Positions 35,269 to 45,761 of a DNA stretch of 64,000 nt are shown here, one piece after another (the stretch's first letter is position 1; each line of letters starts with the position of its first letter). The notes under the pieces are model-generated. The model ran no database searches and was not told the origin of the DNA. It saw nothing but the letters and a program-made list of their open reading frames with translations. The stretch covers positions 2,152,501 to 2,216,500 of the forward strand of contig NC_017790.1 in NCBI RefSeq assembly GCF_000252445.1. Reading direction: 5' to 3'. A program made the translations under genes and the position numbers. The DNA is from Deinococcus gobiensis I-0. GTDB taxonomy: Bacteria; Deinococcota; Deinococci; Deinococcales; Deinococcaceae.

Positions 35269-35679
35269 CTACGGGAAGTGGCGCGCAGCATGTGTGGGCG
35301 GCGCATGCCCGGCAGCCCACCACCACCAGCCGAGCAGCAGGGCCGCCGCGTAGATCAGGAGCATCAGGGCCAGGCCCCAGCCGCTGCGGGCCAGGCGGCG
35401 GGGGTGGGCCTCCGCCGCCCGGCGGGCGTCGGCCAGCACCTCGGGCGGCAGCAACCGCAGCGCCAGCCACAGCCCCGCCGGCACGAGCAGCAGGTCGTCG
35501 AGGTAGCCCAGCACCGGAATGAAATCGGGAATCAGGTCGATGGGGCTCAGGGCATAGGCGAGCACCAGCAGCGCCAGCGCGCGGGCGTACCAGGGCGTGC
35601 GCGGGTCGCGGGCGGCCACGCTCAGGGCCAGCAGCTCGGCCTTGAGACGCCGGGCCAGGGCGCGCAGCCGGGCGATCAC
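35269..35679 (-). CDS. DUF1232 (YkvA-like) membrane protein
   Basis: The 136-residue protein contains the DUF1232 signature [21 protein letters not shown] after [11 protein letters not shown] (quoted in part), then a second hydrophobic segment and a Trp cluster GWWWWAAGH. The function is unknown. GTG 35679 overlaps the stop of the HAD gene, so the two are coupled. Its TAG lies inside the -10 box of hrpB. Confidence 0.8.
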   Translation of the reverse strand: MIARLRALARRLKAELLALSVAARDPRTPWYARALALLVLAYALSPIDLIPDFIPVLGYLDDLLLVPAGLWLALRLLPPEVLADARRAAEAHPRRLARSGWGLALMLLIYAAALLLGWWWWAAGHAPPTHAARHFP

Positions 35680-36317
35680 AGCAACTCCAATACGCCGCGT
35701 AGGTCGCGCAACGTCGCGTCGGGTTTCTCGCCGCCCAGCGGGTGGCCGGTGGGCAGGTACGCCGCCCGCAGCCCGACCTGCTGCGGTCCCCACACGTCGT
35801 TGCGGGGCGAGTCGCCCACGAACCAGGCGTCGGCGGCGCCCACCCCCAGCCGCTTCAGGGCGAGGCGGTAGAGGGCAGGGTCGGGCTTGCTCAGGCCGAC
35901 CTCCACACCGTCCAGCACGCTGTTAAGGAGTGGTGCGAGGCCCAGCCGCTCTATGCAGCGCCTCTGCGCCTCCACCCAGCCGGTCAGACCGTTGGTGACG
36001 ACCGCTGTGCGGACGCCGCGTGAGCGCAGCGCGGTAAGCACCTCCGCCGCATGGGGCATGAGGCAGGGAACATTCAGCAGCGTGGCCCGGTAATCGTCCA
36101 GCAACTCCTGCGCACCGTGGCCCAGACCAAATTCGGCGACCAGTTCGGAAAACACCTCGGCCTTGGGGCGATAACCGAAGTCGTCCAGCACGATGAAACG
36201 CCCGGCGTACTCCTCCGGCAGCCCGAAGCGCCGGACATGCCCGGCGAGCCAGGCGCGCAGGGTGGCGGCGCGGTCGTGCAGCGTGCCGTCGAGGTCGAAC
36301 AGGACGGCGCGGGGCAT
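35676..36317 (-). CDS. HAD superfamily hydrolase
   Basis: The 213-residue HAD phosphatase has motif [12 protein letters not shown] (nucleophile Asp), motif II VVTNG, motif III Lys in SKPDPALY, and motif [14 protein letters not shown]. The cap is of the four-helix type, as in YjjG and L-2-haloacid dehalogenase relatives. The substrate is probably a small phosphorylated metabolite or nucleotide. ATG 36317 has CAGACT 6 nt upstream. It is divergent from the SMR transporter gene. Confidence 0.88.
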   Translation of the reverse strand: MPRAVLFDLDGTLHDRAATLRAWLAGHVRRFGLPEEYAGRFIVLDDFGYRPKAEVFSELVAEFGLGHGAQELLDDYRATLLNVPCLMPHAAEVLTALRSRGVRTAVVTNGLTGWVEAQRRCIERLGLAPLLNSVLDGVEVGLSKPDPALYRLALKRLGVGAADAWFVGDSPRNDVWGPQQVGLRAAYLPTGHPLGGEKPDATLRDLRGVLELL

Positions 36318-36371
36318 GGGCGCAGTCTGCCATGACCGTCCGATGGGGATGCGGCGCCTAAGGTAGACCGC

Positions 36372-36701
36372 ATGAACGCCTCCTTGCTGCTGGGCATCGC
36401 CATCCTCTCGGAAGTCATCGCCACCAGTGCCCTGCGGGCCTCGGACGGTTTTACGCGGCCGCTGCCGAGCGCGGTGGTCGTGGTGGGCTACGGGCTGGCC
36501 TTCTATCTCATGGCGCAGGTGCTGCGGACCCTGCCGCTGGGCCTGACCTATGCCGTCTGGTCGGGGGTGGGCACAGCCCTGACGGCGGCAGTCGGGTGGC
36601 TGCACTTCCGCGACACCTTTCACCCGGCGGCGCTGGGCGGCATCGCATTGATCGTCGTGGGGGTGGCGGTCCTGAACGCGGCGGGCAGCGCCCGGCACTG
36701 A
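36372..36701 (+). CDS. small multidrug resistance (SMR/EmrE-type) transporter
   Basis: In this 109-residue protein with four transmembrane helices, the essential Glu14 is in ILSEVIATSAL. Further SMR signatures are YAVWSGVGTALTA and the helix-4 motif GGIALIVVGVAVLN. It exports cationic compounds or guanidinium by proton antiport as a dimer. TAAGGT (36359-36364) is 7 nt before the ATG: leaderless. Confidence 0.93.
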   Translation: MNASLLLGIAILSEVIATSALRASDGFTRPLPSAVVVVGYGLAFYLMAQVLRTLPLGLTYAVWSGVGTALTAAVGWLHFRDTFHPAALGGIALIVVGVAVLNAAGSARH

Positions 36702-36721
36702 CCCCGGCCCCCCCGCCCGGC

Positions 36722-37702
36722 TCAGGCCTCGCCCACGCCCCCGGCCTCGTCGGGCGACTTGTGGAAGGCGGCCCCGGCGCGGCGCACGTTCTCGTGGATC
36801 AGGGTGGTGTTCAGGCTCACGGCGGCGAGCATACCGGTCGCGGCGGCGTTCACGACGTACTGCTGCGCGCCGGTCATGTCGCCCGCCGCCCACACGCCGC
36901 GCACGCTGGTCATGCCGTTCTCGTTGACCAGCACGCGGCTCTTCTCGTTCAGTTCGCAGCCGATCAGCGCGGGCAGGCGGCTGCCCTGCACCTGGGTCGG
37001 GTTCAGGAACAGGGCGTCGTGCTCCAGCGTCCGGCCGTCCTGGAGATGCACCCGCAGCGTGTCCTGGCCGCTCATGCGGCGGATGGACGTGGTGACGACC
37101 GGAATCCCGACCCGGTCGAGGTCGCGGCGCTGCTTGTCGGTGAGTTCGTCGGGGCCGTCGGTGAGCAGCGTGACGTGGTCGGACCACGCGCGCACGCTCA
37201 GGGCGAGGTGGTGGCCCTCCTGATGCGACCCGAGGACCGCGAGCCGCGCCTCGCGGTTGGGCCAGCCGTCGCAGTAGGGGCAGTGATGCACGAGGCGGCC
37301 CCAGCGCTCGCGCAGGCCGGGAATACGCGGCAGCACGTCGCGGACGCCCGTGGCGAACAGCAGCCGCCGGGCGCGCACCCAGGCCTGGTCGCAGCGCACC
37401 GCGAACAGGTCGCCCTCGCAGCGGATCTCGCGGGCGGGGGTCGCGCGCACGGTCACGTCGTAGGGTTCCAGGTCTTCCAGGCCCAGGCGCTTGAGGTCGC
37501 CGGGCGGCGTGCAGTCACGGGTAAAGACCCCGTGTGCCGCCGTCGCGCGGGCGTTGCGCGGCGGCCCACCGTCGAGCAGAAGCACCCGCCGCCGCGCGCC
37601 GCCCAGGACCACCGCCGCGTTCAGGCCCGCCGGCCCCGCGCCCAGAATCACCGCGTCGTAGAGGTCCTCGCCGAAGTCCTGCCCGGTCATGCGGTCGGTC
37701 AC
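36722..37702 (-). CDS. thioredoxin reductase-like FAD/NAD(P) oxidoreductase
   Basis: The 326-residue class II pyridine nucleotide-disulfide oxidoreductase relative has FAD loop VILGAGPAGLNAAV and redox motif CPYCDG with two Cys. The C-terminal FAD loop is GVWAAGDMTGAQQY. The second NAD(P) loop VLGSHQEGHH lacks a normal GxGxxA, so cofactor use may differ from TrxB. A possible partner is not encoded nearby. The ATG at 37702 overlaps the SDR stop (ATGA), indicating co-expression. Confidence 0.85.
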   Translation of the reverse strand: MTDRMTGQDFGEDLYDAVILGAGPAGLNAAVVLGGARRRVLLLDGGPPRNARATAAHGVFTRDCTPPGDLKRLGLEDLEPYDVTVRATPAREIRCEGDLFAVRCDQAWVRARRLLFATGVRDVLPRIPGLRERWGRLVHHCPYCDGWPNREARLAVLGSHQEGHHLALSVRAWSDHVTLLTDGPDELTDKQRRDLDRVGIPVVTTSIRRMSGQDTLRVHLQDGRTLEHDALFLNPTQVQGSRLPALIGCELNEKSRVLVNENGMTSVRGVWAAGDMTGAQQYVVNAAATGMLAAVSLNTTLIHENVRRAGAAFHKSPDEAGGVGEA

Positions 37703-38403
37703 TGGCCCGGTCCCGGACGCACGGTCACGTCGGTCAGGACGGCGTCACGCGGCGCGTCCAGCACGAAGGCGATGGTGGCCGCGACCGTCTCCGGGTCGAT
37801 GAAGGCGGCGGGGTCGTAGGCGGCCCCCTCCTGGGCGCGCACCTTGCGCTGCATCTCGGTGGCGGTGCGGCCGGGGTACACGCTGCTCACGCGCACGCCG
37901 TGCCCGGCCTCCTCGCCGCGCAGGGCGTCGGCCAGGGCCTTCAGGGCATGCTTGCTCGCGGCGTAGCTGGCCCAGCCGGGGTTGGCCGTCAGGCCCGCCC
38001 CGCTGTTCACGAACACCACCGTGCCGCGCTCCCGGCGCACCGAGGGCAGCAGCAGGCGCGTCAGTTCGGCGGGCGCGACCGTGTTCACGGTCAGGGTGTG
38101 CGTCCAGACCTCGTGGGTCTGGGCCTCCACCGCCCCGAGTTCCACGACCCCGGCGTTGTGGACGACGTGGGTCACGCGCCCGAGCGACCCCAGCGCCGCC
38201 GCGAAGGTCTCCGGCCGCGTCAGGTCCAGCCGCAGCGGCGTGGCCCCCAGTTCGGCACACAGGGCGTCCAGGGCCGCGCCGCCGCGCCCGCCCAGCACGA
38301 GGTCGTGCGTGGGGGCGAGCCGCCGCGCCAGCGCCGCGCCGATGCCCCCGGAGGCCCCGGTGATCAGCGTGACGGGTCTGGAAGGAGGGGAAGCGTCGGT
38401 CAT
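37699..38403 (-). CDS. short-chain dehydrogenase/reductase
   Basis: This classical SDR of 234 residues has TGASGGIGAAL for cofactor binding, HNAG (VVHNAGVVELG), and catalytic Ser, Tyr and Lys in VNSGAG and YAASKHAL. Arg-free charge after the first strand does not settle NADH against NADPH. TAGCCT (complement of 38411-38416) is 7 nt before ATG 38403. It leads a two-gene unit with the thioredoxin-reductase-like gene. Confidence 0.9.
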   Translation of the reverse strand: MTDASPPSRPVTLITGASGGIGAALARRLAPTHDLVLGGRGGAALDALCAELGATPLRLDLTRPETFAAALGSLGRVTHVVHNAGVVELGAVEAQTHEVWTHTLTVNTVAPAELTRLLLPSVRRERGTVVFVNSGAGLTANPGWASYAASKHALKALADALRGEEAGHGVRVSSVYPGRTATEMQRKVRAQEGAAYDPAAFIDPETVAATIAFVLDAPRDAVLTDVTVRPGPGQ

Positions 38404-38438
38404 GACCGGCAGGCTAGCGCGGCCCCTGCGGCGCGGGC

Positions 38439-38801
38439 CTACGGCGAATGCTTAGGGAAAGCGGTGAAGGGGGGCTGGAAACACTGTTCCCGAAAGGCGG
38501 TGGCAGCCAGGATCTCTCCGTCGTCCCACCGCGTACCCTCCCGGACCACGGCCAGCTGGTCCTCGTCATCGTCGGCGCGCACCAGCACCGCGACGACTTG
38601 GCCAATCGCTTCGGTTAGGGGAATCTCCCAGCCCAGTAGGTAGACGTCTATCGGCAGACCATCCCCCGATACCGTCCCAGGCAGCTCGCCCGCATTGACT
38701 GGATAGATCGGGTCAGGATGCCGGGGGTGGGCACAGCCCAAGGGCCGGTCTACGACCACCCGCACACGTCGCCCCAGCCAAACGGAGAGGTCAGGTTTCA
38801 A
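38439..38801 (-). CDS. soluble inorganic pyrophosphatase-like protein
   Basis: The 120-residue protein matches the short pyrophosphatase-like family: VVVDRPLGCAHPRHPD, IYPVNAGELPGTVSGDG and IDVYLLG, which corresponds to the metal motif DGDPxDV of PPases. It is shorter than canonical PPase (about 170), so pyrophosphate hydrolysis is plausible but not certain. TTG 38801 overlaps the stop of the acetyltransferase gene as TTGA, indicating coupled translation. Confidence 0.7.
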   Translation of the reverse strand: MKPDLSVWLGRRVRVVVDRPLGCAHPRHPDPIYPVNAGELPGTVSGDGLPIDVYLLGWEIPLTEAIGQVVAVLVRADDDEDQLAVVREGTRWDDGEILAATAFREQCFQPPFTAFPKHSP

Positions 38802-39082
38802 GCCAGCAGGTCCCCATATTCGGCGTGCTTGCGGATGAAGCTGCCCACGAAAGGGCAACTGGCGATGACCTTCTGGCCCTGCGCGCGCACGTCGTCCAGG
38901 GCTCCGCGCACGAGCCGCTCGCCCAGACCCTCGCCCTGATGCTCTTCGCTGACCTGGGTGTGGGTGAAGTCCAGCGTGTCGCCCTGGGCCTCGTACTCGG
39001 CGTAGCCCAGCACCTCGCCGCCCTGCGTGAGTTCGTAACGGCTCTGGGCCGCATCGTTGCGCACCTGAAGGTCTCCGGTCAT
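38798..39082 (-). CDS. small GNAT-like acetyltransferase (COG2388/YidJ type)
   Basis: The 94-residue protein has the minimal GNAT fold of COG2388: FTHTQVSEEHQGEGLGERLV for acetyl-CoA binding and VIASCPFVGSFIRKHAEYGD with the conserved Cys-Pro. The function of these mini-GNATs is unknown. TACACT (complement of 39088-39093) is 5 nt before ATG 39082: leaderless. It is followed with overlap by the pyrophosphatase-like gene. Confidence 0.82.
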   Translation of the reverse strand: MTGDLQVRNDAAQSRYELTQGGEVLGYAEYEAQGDTLDFTHTQVSEEHQGEGLGERLVRGALDDVRAQGQKVIASCPFVGSFIRKHAEYGDLLA

Positions 39083-39139
39083 GCCCCAGTGTAGAAAGGC
39101 GGCCCCCACCGGCCGGGCCACGCGGCATTCACCAAAGGT

Positions 39140-39556
39140 TCAGCTGCCGAACGCGGCCCCGTCCATGCGCCGCAGCAGCGCCACCTGTCCCCAGTGGTAG
39201 GCGTTGTGGACCGCCAGATCGGTCAGGACCTCGCGCGCCTGCCCGGAAGGGTCGGCGGCCAGCGCCCCCGCCTCGGCCAGCAGCAGACGCAGGTCGAGCA
39301 GCAGCCTCGCGAAGGCTGCCCCGTCCTGCGGCGCGCCGGGCCACAGGTCGAGGTCTTCGGGCCAGCCCTCGGCGCGCCCGGCCGCGATGTCGAGGCTCAG
39401 GCGCAGGGTCAGGCGCAGGTGGGCGAGCAGCTCGGCCACCGTATGCGGCGCGCCGGGCAGAAGGTGGGTCGCCGCCCCGAAGTCCAGGCCGGCGAGCAGC
39501 TCGGTCACGTCCCGGAACGCCGCGCCGCCGGCCAGGGAGGCTTGCAGAAGGTTCAT
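39140..39556 (-). CDS. DinB-like helical bundle protein
   Basis: The 138-residue four-helix protein resembles the DinB/YfiT metal-binding superfamily. Probable metal His are in HTVAELLAHL and AVHNAYHWGQVALL. Members bind Zn or Ni and often transfer thiols, but no substrate can be named. TATGCT (complement of 39563-39568) is 6 nt before ATG 39556: leaderless. Confidence 0.75.
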   Translation of the reverse strand: MNLLQASLAGGAAFRDVTELLAGLDFGAATHLLPGAPHTVAELLAHLRLTLRLSLDIAAGRAEGWPEDLDLWPGAPQDGAAFARLLLDLRLLLAEAGALAADPSGQAREVLTDLAVHNAYHWGQVALLRRMDGAAFGS

Positions 39557-39587
39557 GGGCCCAGCATAGAACGCCCCCGGTCCCGGC

Positions 39588-40835
39588 TCAGGTCGCGCTC
39601 TGGGGCTGGTCGCCGCCCCCCTCCCCCACCAGGGCCTCCAGCAGCGCCACCGCTTCCTCGAGACGCCCGGACTGCACGCGCGCCGCCGCCCGGACCTGAC
39701 GCCACTCCAGGGTCAGGCGGGCGCGGCTCAGGGGGTCGCCGCCCACGCGGGCCAGCTTGTCGGCCCGGCCCTCAATCTCCAGCGCCCGGCGCGCGAGCTC
39801 CTGGAGGGCGTCCTGATGGCCGCGCGCGGCGTTCAGGGTGTTGTCCAGCTGGGCGGCGGCCAGGGCTTCGGCCTGGGTCAGTGCGCGCCGGGCCTCCTGC
39901 ACGCTGGGGGCCTGCTCGCCCGCCTCGCCGGCCTGCCACAGCGCCACGTTCAGGCCGTAGCGGGCGCGCAGCACGTCGGGATGCAGCGCCACCCCCAGCG
40001 AGAAGCGCGGGCTGCGTAGGTCCAGCTGCAACATGCTCAGGGGGGCGTCGGCGTCCTGGGTGCCCACCAGCGGCGCGAAGGCGTCGAGAAAGGCCTGGGT
40101 CTGGCTCAGGGTCAGTCGGGCGTGGGCGAGCTGCGCGGCCGAGCTCTGGCTGGGCCGGGACAGCTCCTCAAGCTCGCGGATGTTCAGGCGCAGGACCTCG
40201 GCCTGCGCGCGGGCGGTCGCCACCTGGTCGGCCAGCTCGGCGCGGGCGTGCGCGGCGCGCAGCTGCGAGAGCAGCGCCTCGGTCTCCCAGCGGCGCACCT
40301 CGGCCTGGGCGGCCTGCATGTCCCACTCGGCCGCCCGCTCCAGCCGCAGCAGCGTCCCCTCGGCGCGGATGGTGTTCAGGCTGCGCGCCGCGATCTGGGC
40401 GTGGACCCGCGCCAGCATGAGCGGCAGGTCGTGGGCGCGCCGTCCCCAGGCCGCCGGCTGCGGCACCGGGACGGTCGGTACGGGCACGGTCGGCACGGGC
40501 GCGGCCCCCTCCTCTCCCTGCCCGGCCGCCGGTTCCTGCGGCGCGGCGGGTTCAGGCACCGACTCGGCCAGCTTGGCGAGGTCGCGCGAGGCGTCCTGGA
40601 GCCAGCGGTCGGCGCGGGCCTCGTCGCCGCTTTCGGTCATCTGGCGGTACACGTCCTGAAGGGCCGCCACCACGTCGCGCGGCCCCAGGGGGCGGCCCGG
40701 CGTCCAGCCCCGGCGCAGGACCGCCTCCTGGATGATCCGCTCGGCCCCCTTGACGCCGAACTCTTCGCCCAGGCGCGACAGCAGCCACAGGCGGTAGGGG
40801 TCTTTGGACGTGAAGGCCGAGGAAGGCGCACTCAT
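39588..40835 (-). CDS. coiled-coil-rich protein of unknown function
   Basis: The 415-residue protein begins with a folded-looking helical region (KDPYRLWLLSRLGEEFGVKG). A Pro/Val linker with tandem PTVPVPTVPVPQP follows, then about 270 residues of Ala/Arg/Glu-rich helices with heptad-like spacing. The C-terminal helices (LTQAEALAAAQLDNTLNAAR) weakly recall TolC-family alpha barrels, but there is no signal peptide. CATGCT lies 6 nt before ATG 40835. No family is assigned. Confidence 0.6.
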   Translation of the reverse strand: MSAPSSAFTSKDPYRLWLLSRLGEEFGVKGAERIIQEAVLRRGWTPGRPLGPRDVVAALQDVYRQMTESGDEARADRWLQDASRDLAKLAESVPEPAAPQEPAAGQGEEGAAPVPTVPVPTVPVPQPAAWGRRAHDLPLMLARVHAQIAARSLNTIRAEGTLLRLERAAEWDMQAAQAEVRRWETEALLSQLRAAHARAELADQVATARAQAEVLRLNIRELEELSRPSQSSAAQLAHARLTLSQTQAFLDAFAPLVGTQDADAPLSMLQLDLRSPRFSLGVALHPDVLRARYGLNVALWQAGEAGEQAPSVQEARRALTQAEALAAAQLDNTLNAARGHQDALQELARRALEIEGRADKLARVGGDPLSRARLTLEWRQVRAAARVQSGRLEEAVALLEALVGEGGGDQPQSAT

Positions 40836-40912
40836 AGGTTGAGCATGACTCTTGCAGGCGCAGTCTTACAGGGGTCTGGCCGACAAGGCCCGGCCCACCG
40901 TCTGCGCTTCCG

Positions 40913-41716
40913 CTACGCCCGCGACTGCCGCACGCACTCGTACAGCACCAGGGCCGCCGCCGTCGCCACGTTCAGCGAGTCGGCCTGCCCGTGCATCGGC
41001 ACCCGCACCGCCTCGTGCGCGCGCCGCCACTCCGGGGGGAGCCCGGCGTGCTCGGTCCCCAGCAGCAGCGCCACGCGACCGGTCAGCGGGGCGTCCCAGT
41101 AGTCCTGCCGGGCGTCGGGGGTACAGGCCACCGTCCGGAACCCCTGCTCGGCCAGCCAGGCCAGCGCCTCCTCCTCGCCCAGGGCCAGGGTGGGCACCGC
41201 GAAGACGCTGCCCTGGCTGGCCCGGATCACGTTGGGGCCGTAGGGATCGGCCCCGCGCCCCAGCACCACGGCGGCGTCGGCCCCGGCCGCGTCGGCGGTA
41301 CGCAGGATGGCCCCGACGTTGCCGGGTTTCTCCAGGCCGTGCAGCACGACCACCAGTGCCCGCCGGCCCAGGTCGGGCAGCGCGGGAACGGGCAGCGGCG
41401 CGACCCCCAGCACGCCGTCGGGGTTCTCGCGCCCACTGACCTTCTCGAAGGCCAGGCGTGACAGCAGTGTGGCCCGCCCGCCCCCCAGCGCGGTCTCCAG
41501 ACCCGGTACCAGTTCCTGCGCCTCGGGGCTGAACAGCTCGGGGCACAGGTACAGCTCGTGCGGGCGCACCCCGGCGGCGACGGCGCGCGACAGCTCACGT
41601 GCGCCCTCGACGAGCATCACGCCCTCTCCTTCGCGCTCGCGGCGGCCCCGCAGGCGGACCAGGCGCTTGACCTGGGGGTTTTGCAGCGAAGTGATGGCCT
41701 CGGGCGAGCGGTTCAC
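40913..41716 (-). CDS. SpoU/TrmH-family rRNA or tRNA 2'-O-methyltransferase
   Basis: The 267-residue SPOUT methyltransferase has an N-terminal substrate-binding domain ([20 protein letters not shown]). The knot motifs are [33 protein letters not shown] and [20 protein letters not shown]. This matches RNA 2'-O-methyltransferases such as TsnR, RlmB or TrmH types; the target nucleotide is unknown. GTG 41716 has TACAAT (complement of 41723-41728) 6 nt upstream: leaderless on a GTG codon. Confidence 0.9.
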   Translation of the reverse strand: MNRSPEAITSLQNPQVKRLVRLRGRREREGEGVMLVEGARELSRAVAAGVRPHELYLCPELFSPEAQELVPGLETALGGGRATLLSRLAFEKVSGRENPDGVLGVAPLPVPALPDLGRRALVVVLHGLEKPGNVGAILRTADAAGADAAVVLGRGADPYGPNVIRASQGSVFAVPTLALGEEEALAWLAEQGFRTVACTPDARQDYWDAPLTGRVALLLGTEHAGLPPEWRRAHEAVRVPMHGQADSLNVATAAALVLYECVRQSRA

Positions 41717-41781
41717 CCGCCGATTGTAGAAGGTCTCCCCGGGCGGCGCGGGCCGCCGCAGGCCGGGTGCTAGCCTGGGCC

Positions 41782-42165
41782 ATGCCTCCCCGGCCGCACC
41801 CACCCTTCAAGTCCTGCCCCTGCGGCTCGGGGCGCAGCTACGCGGCGTGCTGCCGCCCCGCCCACGACGGCACGGCTCCGGCGGCGACCCCGGAAACGTT
41901 GATGCGGGCGCGCTACTCGGCCTTCGCGCTGGGGGACGAAGCCTTCGTGCGGCGCACCTGGCACCCCGACCACTGCCCCCCCGACCTGAACCTGGACGAC
42001 GGCACGCGCTACCTGGGCCTGAAGGTCCACGCCGCCCAGGACGACGAGGTCGAGTTCACGGTGCGGCTGCGCGCGCCGGGACAGGGGCCGGGCAGTTTCC
42101 GCGAACGCAGCCGTTTTACGCGCCTGGGCGGCGCGTGGGTCTATGTGGACGGCGACCTGACCTGA
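41782..42165 (+). CDS. YchJ-family (UPF0225) SEC-C motif protein
   Basis: This 127-residue protein has an N-terminal SEC-C zinc motif [13 protein letters not shown], then a NTF2-like domain with [20 protein letters not shown] and [19 protein letters not shown]. This is the YchJ architecture, of unknown function. TAGCCT (41771-41776) is 5 nt before the ATG. It is divergent from the methyltransferase gene. Confidence 0.9.
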   Translation: MPPRPHPPFKSCPCGSGRSYAACCRPAHDGTAPAATPETLMRARYSAFALGDEAFVRRTWHPDHCPPDLNLDDGTRYLGLKVHAAQDDEVEFTVRLRAPGQGPGSFRERSRFTRLGGAWVYVDGDLT

Positions 42166-42227
42166 GGACCGGGCCAGGGCCACCGCCTGTGACAAGCCTG
42201 TGAGCGGGCGCGGCGTACACTCCGGGC

Positions 42228-42320
42228 ATTCAAGCACTGCATCACGAGGCGGGCCGGGTGAAGCCCGCCGGTGCCGAGAGGCTGGCCTCTCCCGGTCTGC
42301 GGGGGGCCGGCCTTTCTTTT
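42228..42320 (+). ncRNA. candidate structured small RNA
   Basis: TACACT (42216-42221) is a possible -10 box. Downstream are GGCGGGC/GCCCGCC (42248-42269, 8-nt loop), then GAGAG/CTCTC (42276-42291) and CCGG/CCGG followed by TTTCTTTT (42313-42320). Three consecutive hairpins ending in a T-rich stretch look like a short independent RNA. The SDR gene downstream has its own leaderless -10 box (42358-42363), so this is not obviously its leader. No match to SRP RNA, 6S or a known riboswitch core was recognised. Confidence 0.35.
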
Positions 42321-42369
42321 CCGTTGTGGGGCGGCGGCCCCGGGCGGGCGGGCCCCGTATGCTGGGGCC

Positions 42370-43257
42370 ATGAACGGGGATATGTCGGGCAGGGCCGTGC
42401 TGGTGAGCGGCGCGACGGGCGGCATCGGGCTGGTCACGGCCCGCGAGCTGGCGCGACGGGGAGCGCAGGTGGTGGTCATGGGGCGCGACCCGCACAAGAC
42501 CGAGCGGGTGGTGGCCGAGACGGGCGCGGCGGGCAGCGTCGTCGCCGACCTGAGCGAACTCGCGCAGGTGCGCCGCGCCGCCGCCGAGTACCGGGAGCGC
42601 TTCGGCCGCCTGGACGTGCTGGTGAACAACGCCGGGGCCATCTTCGAGAAGCGCCGCGAGACGCGTGAAGGCCTGGAGATGACCTGGGCGCTCAACCACC
42701 TCGCGCCCTTCGTGCTCACCCATGAACTGCTGGGGCTGCTGCGCGAGTCGCCGCAGGCCCGGGTGGTCACGGTCGCCTCGGCGGCGCACCTGTTCGGGCG
42801 GATCCGCTTCGACGACCCCGAGTTCCGCCGGGGATACAGCGCGTGGGGGGCCTACGGCCAGAGCAAGCTCGCCAACGTCCTCTTCGCCCGTGAGCTGGCC
42901 CGGCGCGAGCCCTGGCTCTCCAGCACGTCGCTGCACCCCGGCATGGTCGCCAGCGGCTTCGGGCACACGTCGCGCGACGGGCGCATGAGCCGCCTGTACC
43001 ATCTCGTGGACCGTTTCGCCATCTCGCCGGAGGAGGGCGCGCAGACGAGCATCTACCTGGCGAGTACGCCGGACGCCGTCCTCCCGGGGGCCTACTACGA
43101 CAAGAGCCGCCCGGCCCCGATGGGCCCACGGGCCCAGGACGACGGCGCGGCCGAGCGCCTGTGGACCCTGAGCGAGGAGTACGCGGGCCTGCACGCCCCC
43201 ACCTGGCCCGAGGTGCTGCGCGAGGTGCGGCGGCTGACCGGCAGCGAGGGGAACTGA
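42370..43257 (+). CDS. short-chain dehydrogenase/reductase (retinol dehydrogenase-like)
   Basis: The 295-residue SDR has [29 protein letters not shown], catalytic Ser in [10 protein letters not shown], and YGQSKLAN with Tyr and Lys. The long C-terminal half ([14 protein letters not shown] and [19 protein letters not shown]) is typical of the retinol dehydrogenase/WW-domain oxidoreductase-like group. Substrate is unknown. TATGCT (42358-42363) is 6 nt before ATG 42370: leaderless. Confidence 0.88.
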   Translation: MNGDMSGRAVLVSGATGGIGLVTARELARRGAQVVVMGRDPHKTERVVAETGAAGSVVADLSELAQVRRAAAEYRERFGRLDVLVNNAGAIFEKRRETREGLEMTWALNHLAPFVLTHELLGLLRESPQARVVTVASAAHLFGRIRFDDPEFRRGYSAWGAYGQSKLANVLFARELARREPWLSSTSLHPGMVASGFGHTSRDGRMSRLYHLVDRFAISPEEGAQTSIYLASTPDAVLPGAYYDKSRPAPMGPRAQDDGAAERLWTLSEEYAGLHAPTWPEVLREVRRLTGSEGN

Positions 43258-43294
43258 TCCGGACCTCCAATTCCCCGTCCTGAGCGCCTAAATT

Positions 43295-43332
43295 CGCCCG
43301 CGCTGGCCGGAACAGTGCGGGCGCCTTCTTTT
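43295..43332 (+). terminator. Rho-independent terminator of the SDR gene
   Basis: CGCCCGC (43295-43301) pairs with GCGGGCG (43317-43323) across a 15-nt loop, followed by CCTTCTTTT. Confidence 0.7.
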
Positions 43333-43355
43333 GCCGGATGCTCTAGACTCTCCGA

Positions 43356-45200
<1,845 letters not shown>

Positions 45201-45303
45201 GCCGTGTCCCGGACCGGGTCGCCGACACCGGGGTCTGGGCAGCCCGGCCCCGCTCCGGGCCGTCGGCCGAACGGACGATCTCCGGAACAGCCCCTTAAAG
45301 AAC

Positions 45304-45334
45304 CGGGCCGGCGCTCTTGCAGCGCGCCGGCCCG
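45304..45334. terminator. bidirectional terminator between argS and the small hydrophilic gene
   Basis: CGGGCCGGCGC and GCGCCGGCCCG form an 11-bp stem with a 9-nt loop. The plus side is followed by GTTCCGTCGTTT and the minus side by GTTCTTTAAG, so it could end both convergent genes. The region 45201-45303 before it holds no other recognised feature. Confidence 0.65.
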
Positions 45335-45344
45335 TTCCGTCGTT

Positions 45345-45521
45345 TCAGCTGTGCCCGGGGTCCGAATCGTCGGAGGGACGGCCGTGCTCACCCGCACCGC
45401 CGTTCTCGCCGGGAGCCTGCGAGGCGGGCTGTTCGTGGGCAGGTACGCCCTGGGTCTCCTGTTCGGGGCGCGCCGTATCGGAGAGCTGGCCGCGTTCGCC
45501 TTGCTTGTCGGGATCGGTCAT
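45345..45521 (-). CDS. small hydrophilin-like protein
   Basis: In this 58-residue protein, Gly (9), Glu, Gln, Asp, Pro and Ser dominate with hardly any hydrophobic residues (TDPDKQGERGQLSDTARPEQ). It is predicted to be fully disordered. AGGAGG precedes ATG 45521, so it uses a conventional ribosome site, unlike many neighbours. A stress-protection role is inferred from composition. Other reading frames over this interval lack a start signal of comparable quality. Confidence 0.6.
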   Translation of the reverse strand: MTDPDKQGERGQLSDTARPEQETQGVPAHEQPASQAPGENGGAGEHGRPSDDSDPGHS

Positions 45522-45761
45522 GGTGGGCCTCCTGAGGCGCAGAAAAAGGGGAAGGGCTTGGCCGCGCGGAGGCGGGTGAACCGACCATCGCACACCTGAC
45601 CGGTCCGACCCGCAGGGGACGGTGAAGGGGTCTTGGGTCTCCGGTCGCCGGCCCTTCCCGGTGCCGGAAACACGCGTGCCAGCCGTCTCCCAGAAGGCCT
45701 TGCTGAACCGGGCACAATGTGATACGTGGTACACTTGAACCCTCACCTTCAGGAGGGCGTC

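Noticed and set aside
32808..35522. 904-codon open frame on the plus strand opposite hrpB
   Set aside because: It is a GC-rich shadow: it has no recognisable domain, while the minus strand shows every DEAH helicase motif.
42228..42320. SRP RNA (4.5S) identity for the structured RNA
   Set aside because: The conserved GGUCAGG...GGAAGCAGC core of SRP RNA is absent.
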